From JAVKBW01 sp040222995 (GTDB lineage: Bacteria > Pseudomonadota > Alphaproteobacteria > UBA8366 > Aestuariispiraceae): 64,000 nt of DNA. Below are positions 52,973-60,307 of the stretch, piece after piece; within the stretch, counting starts at the first letter, position 1; every line of letters begins with the position of its first letter. The notes under the pieces were generated by a model. That model had not been told where the DNA came from. It did not search any database and was given only the letters and a program-made list of their open reading frames with translations. Location of the stretch: positions 372,001-436,000 of the forward strand of contig JAVKBW010000019.1 of the NCBI GenBank assembly GCA_040222995.1. Reading direction: 5' to 3'. Both the position numbers and the translations under genes were made by a program.

Positions 52973-53191
52973 GTGATCGAACTTCCGAATGTCGTGCGCC
53001 TGGAGCGTGAACTGGAATGGGGACCGGACGGCTGGGCCCATATTCTGGTGATCGTGACCAACCTGTCGATGGACCCGCAATCGCCGGATCACGATCCGAC
53101 AGCCTTGCATGCGATGACGGATGCCGTCAGCACGGCGATGCGGGAAATCGGGCAGGGGTATCACCGTATCGTCATCCGTCATGCGAATTGA
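52973..53191 (+). CDS. Small hypothetical protein between lpdA and lipA (72 aa)
   Basis: Not recognised. 72 aa from a GTG at 52973, chosen because GGGAGGA lies 3-9 nt before it; an in-frame TTG at 52925 has no such site. It reads IELPNVVRLERELEWGPDGW, then a hydrophobic strand AHILVIVTNLSM, a central acidic stretch and an amphipathic helix (LHAMTDAVSTAMREIGQGYH) with a final strand. It looks like a small alpha/beta domain without membrane segment. It sits in the pdh-lipoate region, so a role linked to that operon is possible but unproven. Confidence 0.55.
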   Translation: MIELPNVVRLERELEWGPDGWAHILVIVTNLSMDPQSPDHDPTALHAMTDAVSTAMREIGQGYHRIVIRHAN

Positions 53192-53254
53192 CCTGTGCCG
53201 CGTCCGGCACAAAATACTTGTTAGACTGCAATCGGCAGGAGTTTGAATACCGAT

Positions 53255-54211
53255 ATGGGCTTTACGCTTGAACCATCCGCTCGAGTAAGACACCCGGAAA
53301 AACGCAACCGGCCGGATAATCCGATCCAGCGCAAACCGTCGTGGATCCGCGTGAAGGCGCCGGCAAGCCGCGAATATCAGGCGACGCGCGATATCGTGCG
53401 CGAACACGGTCTGGTGACGGTCTGCGAAGAAGCCGGCTGTCCGAATATCGGCGAATGCTGGTCGAAGCGCCACGCCACGTTCATGATCATGGGCGAGGTC
53501 TGCACCCGGGCCTGCGCCTTTTGCAACGTCATCACAGGCAAGCCGGACGCCCTGAACAGGAACGAACCGGAAGATACCGCAAAGGCGGTTGAGAAACTCG
53601 GCCTCAAACACGTCGTCATCACTTCGGTCGACCGGGACGATCTGAAGGATGGCGGCGCGGCGCATTTCGCCGCTGTGATTGAGGCGATCCGCAAGCGTTC
53701 GCCCGCAACAACGATCGAAATCCTCACGCCGGATTTCAAGGAGAAGAAAGGCGCGCTTGAAATCGTTTCGGCGGCGCGGCCGGATGTTTTCAACCACAAT
53801 CTGGAAACCGTACCGCGGCTGTATCCGTCGATCCGCCCTGGCGCGCGATACTTCACCTCGCTGGACCTGCTGCATCGGGCGAAACAACTCGACCCGTCGG
53901 TGTTCACCAAATCCGGCCTGATGGTCGGCCTCGGCGAAACCCGCGAAGAGATCGGCCAGGTGATGGACGATATGCGCGCCGCTGACGTCGATTTCCTGAC
54001 CATCGGTCAGTACCTGCAGCCAACGGTGAAGCATGCCGCCATCGACCGGTTCGTGACGCCGGAAGAATTCGACGGCTACGCCGCAATGGCGCGCGGCAAG
54101 GGCTTCCTGATGGTATCCAGCACACCGCTGACCCGGTCGTCCTATCATGCCGGTGACGATTTCCGGAAGCTGCGGGCGGCGCGGGAACGGAAACTGGCGG
54201 CGGCTTCGTAG
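53255..54211 (+). CDS. lipA: Lipoyl synthase
   Basis: Radical-SAM enzyme that inserts two sulfurs into octanoyl-lysine on lipoyl domains such as those of PdhB and PdhC. About 318 aa. Auxiliary cluster CEEAGCPNIGEC and radical-SAM cluster CTRACAFC are both complete; C-terminal STPLTRSSYHAGDDF supplies the conserved Arg-Ser-Ser-Tyr. Start is ATG 53255 or TTG 53243; CAGGAG lies too close to the TTG and rather far from the ATG, so the start is not settled. Followed by ratA. Confidence 0.95.
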   Translation: MGFTLEPSARVRHPEKRNRPDNPIQRKPSWIRVKAPASREYQATRDIVREHGLVTVCEEAGCPNIGECWSKRHATFMIMGEVCTRACAFCNVITGKPDALNRNEPEDTAKAVEKLGLKHVVITSVDRDDLKDGGAAHFAAVIEAIRKRSPATTIEILTPDFKEKKGALEIVSAARPDVFNHNLETVPRLYPSIRPGARYFTSLDLLHRAKQLDPSVFTKSGLMVGLGETREEIGQVMDDMRAADVDFLTIGQYLQPTVKHAAIDRFVTPEEFDGYAAMARGKGFLMVSSTPLTRSSYHAGDDFRKLRAARERKLAAAS

Positions 54212-54255
54212 CCGGCAGGCTCGACTCCGCCGCTCGATTCCCGTTATCACCTGAT

Positions 54256-54696
54256 ATGCCGCGCCACTCGGAACGACGACCACTGCCATACAGGCCCGAC
54301 CAGATGTTCGATCTGGTGGCGGGCGTGGAGCGGTATCCGGACTTTCTGCCCTGGTGCAAGGCGGCGCGTATCCGCGAACGGTCGGACCGTCTGATTGTTG
54401 CCGATCTGGTGATCGGTTTTAAAGGCATCACGGAACGGTTCACCAGCCGCGTTACGCTCGACCCCGCGGTTCCGATGATTGATGTTTCCTATGAAGATGG
54501 ACCCTTCAAGTACCTTGAAAACAAATGGATTTTTGAGGAAACGGTGGAAGGCTGCATTATCGATTTTTATGTCGATTTCGAGTTCCGGTCGCGCCTGCTT
54601 CAGGGGCTGATGGGCCTTGTCTTCACCGAGGCCGTCCGGAAGATGGTCCACGCCTTCGAAACCCGCGCCGATGACCTCTATTCCGACCGCTCCTAA
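54256..54696 (+). CDS. RatA/COQ10-family START-like protein
   Basis: 146 aa, polyketide-cyclase/START fold: PYRPDQMFDLVAGVERYPDFLPWCKAARI at the N-terminus (over 20 residues only as a domain marker: key elements are DLVAGVERYPDFLPWC), a central DGPFKYLENKW and the C-terminal helix LVFTEAVRKMVHAFETRA. Homologues are annotated both as the RatA ribosome-association toxin and as the COQ10 ubiquinone-binding protein; in alphaproteobacteria, next to lipA, a ubiquinone role is at least as likely. It follows lipA by 44 nt, so probably co-transcribed. Confidence 0.85.
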   Translation: MPRHSERRPLPYRPDQMFDLVAGVERYPDFLPWCKAARIRERSDRLIVADLVIGFKGITERFTSRVTLDPAVPMIDVSYEDGPFKYLENKWIFEETVEGCIIDFYVDFEFRSRLLQGLMGLVFTEAVRKMVHAFETRADDLYSDRS

Positions 54697-54872
54697 GTCC
54701 TTTTCAACTACGATTGCAGTCAGAAAGGACCGGCGACTCCGCTTCTGAAATGAGCCTTCTTCACAGCATCTGGTGGGTCTCTGGCGGCAGACCACAGCAT
54801 TTGGTCTTGCATTCCTGTAGTGAGTCTGACACCCATTGAATTAGGCATGGTCCCTAATAATTGGGTGAATTG
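54697..54872. other. 176-bp intergenic stretch of atypical composition
   Basis: Between ratA and the XRE-type gene. It is less GC-rich than the neighbours. It begins with a GTCCTTT / AAAGGAC inverted repeat (54697-54703 and 54724-54730). The part from about 54780 contains GAGTCTGACACCCATTGAATT, then TAGGCATGGTCCCTAATAATT just before the next gene. No tRNA fold, and no coding frame with a ribosome-binding site. It might be a relic of a small repeat or mobile element, but I cannot name one. Confidence 0.35.
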
Positions 54873-56042
54873 ATGATATCCGCAGCACAAATTCGCGCCG
54901 GCCGGGCCCTGATCAACGCCAAGCAGAGCGAGCTGGCGAAAGCCGCCGGCGTCGCGCTGGCCACGCTCAACAACATCGAACGCGGCGTCGGCGACCCCCG
55001 GTCCAGCACACTCGAAGCGATAGAGCGCGCTCTGGCCTTCGCCGGGGTTGAATGCGACGGCGACGGGCAACGTGAAACGGTTTCGCTGCAGCGGCTTTCA
55101 CGCCCCAGCGCGCATGACACCTATTTCGCCTGTCAGCGGGTGCTTGAATGTCTGGAGCCTGGGTCGCTGCTGAAAGTCGAGCGGGTGCGGTTTTACGTGC
55201 AATCCAATCAGGGCCTGCAGCAAACTGAAACGCCACGGCGCATCGCAGTGATGATCGAAGGGGAATCGCGCAGCGTTCTGTTCGATCAGGCGAGCTTTTC
55301 GCTGACGGATTCGGTTCGTGTCGCCGAAGTCGCCCGCATGTTGACCGCTGCGTTGGTCAACTGTCCTGATGGCGTCGATTATACCGATACCGTGGTGGAA
55401 GACACCACTGTCGCGCATCTGGAAGAGGCGGCCTATCGGTTGGCCGCCCTGGACTGGCAGCGTCTGACGCATCCGAAACAGCTTCTGCAGGTTTACGGCG
55501 AATGGACGTCCGACCTGCAACGGTTGGCCGATACACGGGAACACCCGCTGCACGAGGCGTTTTCCTGTGCCGGTAGCCCGGCTCCGGAAACGGCGGCCCC
55601 CTTTGCGCCGCCGGACCTGCCGCACGACGGCCCGGAAAATGACGAGGCGACAGAACCCGATAGCGCCGCTTCATCACCCGTCGAAGAAACCAAGCCGGCG
55701 TCGCAACCGGCATCTCCGCCAACGGTGCATCGCGCGCTGTCGCCGGAAGAGGTGGCCCGTTTGCTGGGCGAGCCGGACATCGCGGAGGTAGAGGGCGAGG
55801 ACGATATAGACGACGGACCACCCTTGCCGGATCTTTCAGGCCCGGCGGCCGATGTCGGCGACCCGCCGCCCTTGCCTGATCCGTCGGCGCCAAACCATGC
55901 GGCACAGGAAATACCGGAAGCACCGCCATTACCCGATCCGTCAGCCCCGGAGAATGCACTGGATATCGATGACGTCATCGACAATGATGACGACGAAGAT
56001 GACCCGCTTCTGACAACGCCGCCGCCGGCCTTCAAAACCTGA
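54873..56042 (+). CDS. XRE-type helix-turn-helix protein with long proline-rich acidic tail
   Basis: 389 aa. Residues about 4-58 are an XRE/Cro HTH (IRAGRALINAKQSELAKAAG, then VALATLNNIERG). Residues about 70-225 are an unrecognised, apparently folded region (helices and strands such as SLLKVERVRFYVQSNQGL). From about 230 to the end the chain is low complexity: Pro/Ala/Glu/Asp-rich, with three PPLPDPSAP-like repeats (about 315-360) and an acidic NDDDEDD end. Most XRE regulators are 70-300 aa with no such tail. The ATG at 54873 is used (TTG at 54861 is an alternative). The role is unknown; it lies alone between ratA and cinA. Confidence 0.75.
   Translation: MISAAQIRAGRALINAKQSELAKAAGVALATLNNIERGVGDPRSSTLEAIERALAFAGVECDGDGQRETVSLQRLSRPSAHDTYFACQRVLECLEPGSLLKVERVRFYVQSNQGLQQTETPRRIAVMIEGESRSVLFDQASFSLTDSVRVAEVARMLTAALVNCPDGVDYTDTVVEDTTVAHLEEAAYRLAALDWQRLTHPKQLLQVYGEWTSDLQRLADTREHPLHEAFSCAGSPAPETAAPFAPPDLPHDGPENDEATEPDSAASSPVEETKPASQPASPPTVHRALSPEEVARLLGEPDIAEVEGEDDIDDGPPLPDLSGPAADVGDPPPLPDPSAPNHAAQEIPEAPPLPDPSAPENALDIDDVIDNDDDEDDPLLTTPPPAFKT
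55815..55949 (+). repeat. Three imperfect proline-rich coding repeats
   Basis: Within the XRE-type gene: GPPLPDLSGP, PPPLPDPSAP and APPLPDPSAP, spaced about 17-20 codons apart. The codons differ between copies (CCG/CCA, TTG/TTA), so the repeats are old at DNA level yet conserved in protein, which suggests selection for a peptide motif. Confidence 0.7.
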
Positions 56043-56046
56043 AACG

Positions 56047-56562
56047 TCAGGCGATGGCGGTCCGGCCGCCTTTATCGATAGCGTCTAGAACCATGTGCAG
56101 CGCCTTCAGGGCGGCGGCATGGCGAACGGCGTCACGGTCGCCGTCGAAATGGCATTCCTCGACCCGAACCGTATCGTCGCTGCCGGCAACACCGATATAG
56201 ACCAGACCCGCCGGCTTCCTTTCAGACGCGCCCGGCCCGGCGACACCGGTAACCGAAACGGCGATCCGGGCATTCGAATGCGCTTTCGCGCCTGTCGCCA
56301 TGGCGGCGGCGACATCTTGCGATACCGCGCCGACCGTTTCGAATAGCGGCAACGGCACGCCGAGCATCTCGTGCTTGGCCGTGTTCGTATAGGTCACGAA
56401 AGCGCGCTCCAGAACATCGGACGAGCCGGGGATGGCGGTAAGCGCGGCGGAAATAAGCCCGCCGGTGCAGGATTCCGCCGTCGCCAGCATCAGCCCCTGA
56501 TTACGGCAGAGCGTCAGAACGGTTTCCGAAACTTCCCGTAAATCCAATGAAATATCACGCAT
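56047..56562 (-). CDS. CinA C-terminal family protein (nicotinamide-nucleotide amidohydrolase, PncC-like)
   Basis: 171 aa, a stand-alone CinA C-terminal domain, which in E. coli PncC/YgaD deamidates NMN to NaMN. Signature segments: LMLATAESCTGGLISAALT, FVTYTNTAKHEMLGVP, AVSVTGVAGPGASERKPAGLVYIGVA. The ATG at 56562 is used instead of a TTG two codons earlier. It is 40 nt downstream of pgpA and likely in one operon with ispDF-pgpA. It ends 4 nt from the convergent XRE-type gene. Confidence 0.9.
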   Translation of the reverse strand: MRDISLDLREVSETVLTLCRNQGLMLATAESCTGGLISAALTAIPGSSDVLERAFVTYTNTAKHEMLGVPLPLFETVGAVSQDVAAAMATGAKAHSNARIAVSVTGVAGPGASERKPAGLVYIGVAGSDDTVRVEECHFDGDRDAVRHAAALKALHMVLDAIDKGGRTAIA

Positions 56563-56602
56563 TATCAATTGCTTTCGGCGTATTCCTGATTCGGTCTTGG
56601 TT

Positions 56603-57100
56603 CTAAAATCGGGTCGGCCAGCCGAAAATCAACGCGATTCCGTAAAGGCAGACTGCCGCCGCAACCCCGGCCAGAACATCGTCCAGCATCACCCCGAAAC
56701 CGCCGCCAATGTTTTTGTCGGCCCACCGGATCGGCCACGGTTTCACAATATCGAACAGCCGGAACAGAACAAACCCTGCAAGGATAGCAATCGGTGTCAG
56801 TGCAACCAGGCACAGCGCGATCCACTGTCCGCAGACCTCGTCGATGACGACTTCGCCCGCGTCATGCGCGCCACTCAATTGCTGATACCGGTTTGCCGCC
56901 CAGCAGCCGATGATGAAGGCCAGGGCGGCGGCAGGAATCAGCAACAGCGGATCGAAACCGGCCGGCGCGAGCAGGGGCAGGGGCAGGGCCGCAAGCGAGC
57001 CCCATGTGCCCGGCGCGGGACGAATGCGCCCGATGCCGAACACGGTCGCGATCATCACGCCCGGATCGGACAGCGGGACGGGTTTTGTCGGGTCTGTCAC
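56603..57100 (-). CDS. pgpA: Phosphatidylglycerophosphatase A
   Basis: Dephosphorylates phosphatidylglycerol phosphate in the inner membrane; 165 aa with about three to four hydrophobic segments. Signature: TVFGIGRIRPAPGTWGSLAALP, then DEVCGQWIAL (acidic metal-binding site) and VKPWPIRWADKNIGGGFGVMLDD. The start is a GTG overlapping the ispDF stop (GTGA), so the two are translationally coupled. Confidence 0.93.
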   Translation of the reverse strand: MTDPTKPVPLSDPGVMIATVFGIGRIRPAPGTWGSLAALPLPLLAPAGFDPLLLIPAAALAFIIGCWAANRYQQLSGAHDAGEVVIDEVCGQWIALCLVALTPIAILAGFVLFRLFDIVKPWPIRWADKNIGGGFGVMLDDVLAGVAAAVCLYGIALIFGWPTRF

Positions 57101-58329
57101 AACAGCACCGTCGCCACGGCCTGCGCCGCAATCCCTTCATTGCGTCCGGTGAAGCCCAGCTTTTCCGTCGTTGTCGCCTTGACGCTCACCCGGTCGGTCC
57201 CGATGCCAAGAATGTCCGCGACCCTTTGTTTCATCCGTTCCTTGAACGGACCGATCTTCGGCCTTTCGCAAATCAGGGTAACATCGACATGGGTGATCCG
57301 GCCGCCTTTGTCTGTTACCAGCATTCCGGCATGGGCCAGAAACCGGTCCGACGACGCGCCTTTCCAGGCCGGGTTGCCGGGCGGGAAATGATCGCCGATA
57401 TCGCCGTCGCCGATCGCGCCGAGAATTGCATCGGTCAGGGCGTGCAAACCGACATCGGCGTCTGAATGCCCGGCCAGTTGCCTGTCGTGGTCAATGAAGA
57501 CCCCGCACAACATGACGCCGTCGCCCGGCTCAAGCCGGTGAACATCGAAGCCCGTTCCGGTGCGCGGCGTCTGCAGGGCGGATTCGGCCATTCTCATATC
57601 CTCGGGAAGCGTCAGTTTGACATTCGCCGGGTTGCCCTCGACGAGCTTGACCCGGATGCCCGCCGCCTCGGCGACGGCGGCGTCATCGGTCAGGTCGTCG
57701 CCGGTATGGTCCCGATGCGTCGACAGAATGACGTCAAACAGGAAGGCCTGGGGTGTCTGTACCCGGAACAGGCTGTCGCGGGACACCGTTGTTTCGACAA
57801 TCCCGTCAGCATCAGCCTTTTTCAGCGTATCGACAACGGCGATTGCGGGGATGACGGCCTGTTCACCGGCGTCCAGGGCGGCCAGCAGCCGGTCGATCTG
57901 TCCTTGGGTGACGAACGGCCTTGCCGCATCGGATATCAGAACATACCGCGCGCCGCATCCGGCAAGCGCCTCAAGACCGGCAAGAACGGAAGCCTGCCGC
58001 GTATCGCCTCCCGAAACCGGAACCATAACTCTGTCGTTATTGATGAATCCTGCGCTGGCCGACGCATAGAGTGACGCGGCATCGGGCCCGATGACAGGCT
58101 GGATGAAACCGACCCGACTGTGGTTCAGAAAGCACTCGACGGCCCGGTCCAGAACGCTCCGGCCGCCAAGCAGGCAATACTGCTTCGGCACAGAACCGCC
58201 CATCCGGCTGCCCGAGCCGGCGGCGACCACGACCACGCAAACATCCCGAAGACTTTCAACGGGGATACTGGCAGGGGCGTGCTCGCTTTCTGGTCGCGTC
58301 AACGGGAATATCCTGTTATCGATTGCCAA
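57097..58329 (-). CDS. ispDF: Bifunctional IspD-IspF (MEP pathway)
   Basis: 410 aa. The N-terminal half (about 30-250) is 2-C-methyl-D-erythritol 4-phosphate cytidylyltransferase: VVVAAGSGSRMGGSVPKQY, LISDAARPFVT. The C-terminal half (about 253-410) is 2,4-cyclodiphosphate synthase: TGTGFDVHRLEPGD (metal ligands Asp, His), GHSDADVGLHALTDAILGAIG and DVTLICERPKIGP. The fusion is typical for alphaproteobacteria. The start is uncertain: TTG at 58329, or TTG at 58302, which has AGGA 8 nt upstream. It is first of ispDF-pgpA-cinA and diverges from the membrane protein at 58360. Confidence 0.95.
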   Translation of the reverse strand: MAIDNRIFPLTRPESEHAPASIPVESLRDVCVVVVAAGSGSRMGGSVPKQYCLLGGRSVLDRAVECFLNHSRVGFIQPVIGPDAASLYASASAGFINNDRVMVPVSGGDTRQASVLAGLEALAGCGARYVLISDAARPFVTQGQIDRLLAALDAGEQAVIPAIAVVDTLKKADADGIVETTVSRDSLFRVQTPQAFLFDVILSTHRDHTGDDLTDDAAVAEAAGIRVKLVEGNPANVKLTLPEDMRMAESALQTPRTGTGFDVHRLEPGDGVMLCGVFIDHDRQLAGHSDADVGLHALTDAILGAIGDGDIGDHFPPGNPAWKGASSDRFLAHAGMLVTDKGGRITHVDVTLICERPKIGPFKERMKQRVADILGIGTDRVSVKATTTEKLGFTGRNEGIAAQAVATVLL

Positions 58330-58359
58330 CCGTAAAAATCCGCACCGAACGAAAGCTCA

Positions 58360-59175
58360 ATGCCACACCTGTCTTTTTGGCTGCAACTTGGCGCTATCGC
58401 AAGCATCATGCCGATGATTGCGGGGCAGGGTTTTGCCCGTCCGGCAGAAACCGCGCGGCTACCGCTGCTGGCCGCCGTCGCGCTTGCGGGTACGGGAACC
58501 GTGGTTTTCCACCATATGGCCGACGGTTGGGCGTCCGGCTTTGCCTCGTCGCTGTGGATCATCGTATCCGCCACGCTGCTGATATTTCTGCTGGGGACCG
58601 TTCTTGATCGACGGATCCGCGGCCTGTCGCTTCTGATCGCCCTCTACACCCTGCCGCTCGCCGTGCTGGCGACGGTCTGGTCGAACGCGGTGGGCGTCGA
58701 AACGATGACGGCATTACCCGACACCTGGACCCTGGTGCATGTCGTCACGGCGGTGCTGACTTTCGCGATGCTGACGCTTGCCGCCTGCGCCGGCGTCGCC
58801 GTCCTGCTGCGCGAACGAGCGCTGAAACGCAAGGATGCCGGCGGGCTGACCAATCGTCTTGTATCCGGCCTGCCGGCGGTGCGGGACGCGGAAGGCCTTG
58901 AGTTCCAGCTTCTCGCCGTTTCGGCCGGCCTGCTCGCCATCGGCATTCTCAGCGGCATGGCCGTCAGCCTGCTTCACGACGGCACGCTGATCGTCTTCGA
59001 CCATAAATCGGTGCTGACCCTGATCGCTTTCGCCGGCATCGTGGCGATGCTGTTCGCGCACTGGCGCTTCGGTCTGCGGGGCCGTCTGGCGGTCCGGTAT
59101 CTGCTGGGCGCGCATCTGGCGCTGACGCTGGCCTATCCCGGCGTTAAATTTGTTACCGATGTGCTGCTTGTCTGA
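58360..59175 (+). CDS. CcsA/HemX-like (YpjD-type) inner-membrane protein
   Basis: 271 aa with about eight membrane helices. The pattern DTWTLVHVVTAVLTFAMLTL, then VLLRERALKRK, the LPAVRDAEGLEFQL segment, GILSGM and HKSVLTLIAFAGIVAMLFAH matches the cytochrome c assembly/HemX family (YpjD in E. coli). The Trp-rich WWD heme-handling motif of true CcsA/CcmC is not seen, so a direct role in cytochrome c maturation is doubtful. Conserved His in the second half could bind heme. It stands alone upstream of dusB. Confidence 0.75.
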   Translation: MPHLSFWLQLGAIASIMPMIAGQGFARPAETARLPLLAAVALAGTGTVVFHHMADGWASGFASSLWIIVSATLLIFLLGTVLDRRIRGLSLLIALYTLPLAVLATVWSNAVGVETMTALPDTWTLVHVVTAVLTFAMLTLAACAGVAVLLRERALKRKDAGGLTNRLVSGLPAVRDAEGLEFQLLAVSAGLLAIGILSGMAVSLLHDGTLIVFDHKSVLTLIAFAGIVAMLFAHWRFGLRGRLAVRYLLGAHLALTLAYPGVKFVTDVLLV

Positions 59176-59189
59176 ATAGTCGGCAAGAA

Positions 59190-59233
59190 CAAGGTTTGGA
59201 TTGCATTGTGCCTACTATTTAGGCAAAACCTTG
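59190..59233. promoter_or_regulatory. NtrC-type dyad (TGC-N11-GCA) nested in a longer inverted repeat before dusB-ntrBC
   Basis: The inner dyad is TGCCTA-CTATT-TAGGCA (59209-59225), with the TGC-N11-GCA geometry of the NtrC consensus. It is nested inside CAAGGTTT (59190-59197) / AAACCTTG (59226-59233), a perfect 8-bp outer pair. It lies 45-90 nt before the dusB ATG. Autoregulation of nifR3-ntrBC operons by NtrC is known in rhizobia. The outer repeat could also form an RNA hairpin in the leader. Confidence 0.5.
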
Positions 59234-59277
59234 CCGTAGTTTGTCGCAAACCAGATTGAACCGGAACTGTTCCCGTC

Positions 59278-60306
59278 ATGTCGGCACGACTATCGCCTCT
59301 TGTTCTGCACGGTCGCCGGCACTCCGTCACGATTGATACACCTGTCTTTCTGGCGCCGATGTCGGGGGTGACCGATCTGCCGTTCCGGCGTCTTGTCCGT
59401 CAGCTTGGCGGCGGTGTCGTCGTTTCCGAAATGATCGCCAGCAACGAGGCCCTGCGGCACACCGACGGCACGATGAAACGCATCGCCCGCGACGACAATG
59501 CCGCACCGATGGCGGTGCAACTCGCCGGACACGATCCGCAGGCAATGGCCGAAACCGCGCGTTTCGCGGAAGCACAGGGGGCTGACTATATCGATATCAA
59601 TTTCGGTTGCCCCGCGAAGAAGGTCACCAGCAAGCTGTGCGGGTCGGCCCTGATGCGCGACGAACGGCTTGCCGGCGCGATCATGGAGGCGGTTGCCGGA
59701 GCTGTCGATGTGCCGGTGACCGTCAAGATGCGGACCGGTTGGGATATCGACGAGCGGAATGCGCCGGGTCTGGCCCGGATCGCCGAAAATGCCGGTATTT
59801 CAATGGTAACCGTGCATGGCCGAACCCGGGCGCAGAAGTACGAAGGGACCGCAGACTGGCGGTTTGTGCGGCAGGTCAAACAGGCGGTGTCCGTTCCGGT
59901 TATCGTCAATGGCGACATCGACAGCTTCGATGCCGCCGATCGGGCGCTTTCGTCTTCCGGCGCTGATGGTGTGATGATCGGGCGGGGCGCTTACGGCCGT
60001 CCATGGCTTGTCGGCGATATCGTGCGCTACATGAAAACCGGCGACCGTATGGCTGCGTCCAACCGCCATGACCTGCTGAACATTGTCAAAACCCATCTTT
60101 CGGCCATGCTGGACCATCATGGCGACCACCGTGGCGTGCGCATGGCGCGCAAGCATCTCGCCTGGTACGCCGCCGGACGCCCCAACGCCGCAGTATTCCG
60201 CGAACAGGTCATGAAACTCGACCAGAAAGCCAGCGTGTTCGCCGAGATAGATGCGTTTTTCGGTGAAACCGGGGACGTACGGCAGCCCCTGCCGGTCGCG
60301 GCGTAA
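59278..60306 (+). CDS. dusB: tRNA-dihydrouridine synthase DusB (NifR3)
   Basis: FMN-dependent reduction of uridines in the tRNA D-loop; 342 aa. Conserved LAPMSGVTDLPFRRLVRQLG, INFGCPAKKVTSKLCGSALMRD (active-site Cys), VTVKMRTGWD, VHGRTRAQKYEG and the FMN phosphate-binding GVMIGRGAYGRPW. Known as NifR3 where it heads the ntrBC operon, as here: its stop is 1 nt before the ntrB ATG. Confidence 0.95.
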   Translation: MSARLSPLVLHGRRHSVTIDTPVFLAPMSGVTDLPFRRLVRQLGGGVVVSEMIASNEALRHTDGTMKRIARDDNAAPMAVQLAGHDPQAMAETARFAEAQGADYIDINFGCPAKKVTSKLCGSALMRDERLAGAIMEAVAGAVDVPVTVKMRTGWDIDERNAPGLARIAENAGISMVTVHGRTRAQKYEGTADWRFVRQVKQAVSVPVIVNGDIDSFDAADRALSSSGADGVMIGRGAYGRPWLVGDIVRYMKTGDRMAASNRHDLLNIVKTHLSAMLDHHGDHRGVRMARKHLAWYAAGRPNAAVFREQVMKLDQKASVFAEIDAFFGETGDVRQPLPVAA

Positions 60307-60307
60307 G

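Noticed and set aside
52124..54289. 721-codon open frame on the minus strand across lpdA, the small gene and lipA
   Set aside because: It is antisense to two certain genes, has Arg/Gly/His-rich low-information sequence, no domain and no ribosome-binding site; it is a by-product of high-GC codon use.
54720..54848. 42-codon minus-strand frame starting MPNSMGVRLTTG in the odd gap
   Set aside because: No ribosome-binding site and no recognised family; it may be part of a repeat relic but is not supported as a gene.
55815..55949. Repeat cluster as a CRISPR array or DNA tandem repeat
   Set aside because: The repeats lie in frame within a coding sequence, differ in codons, and lack uniform spacers.
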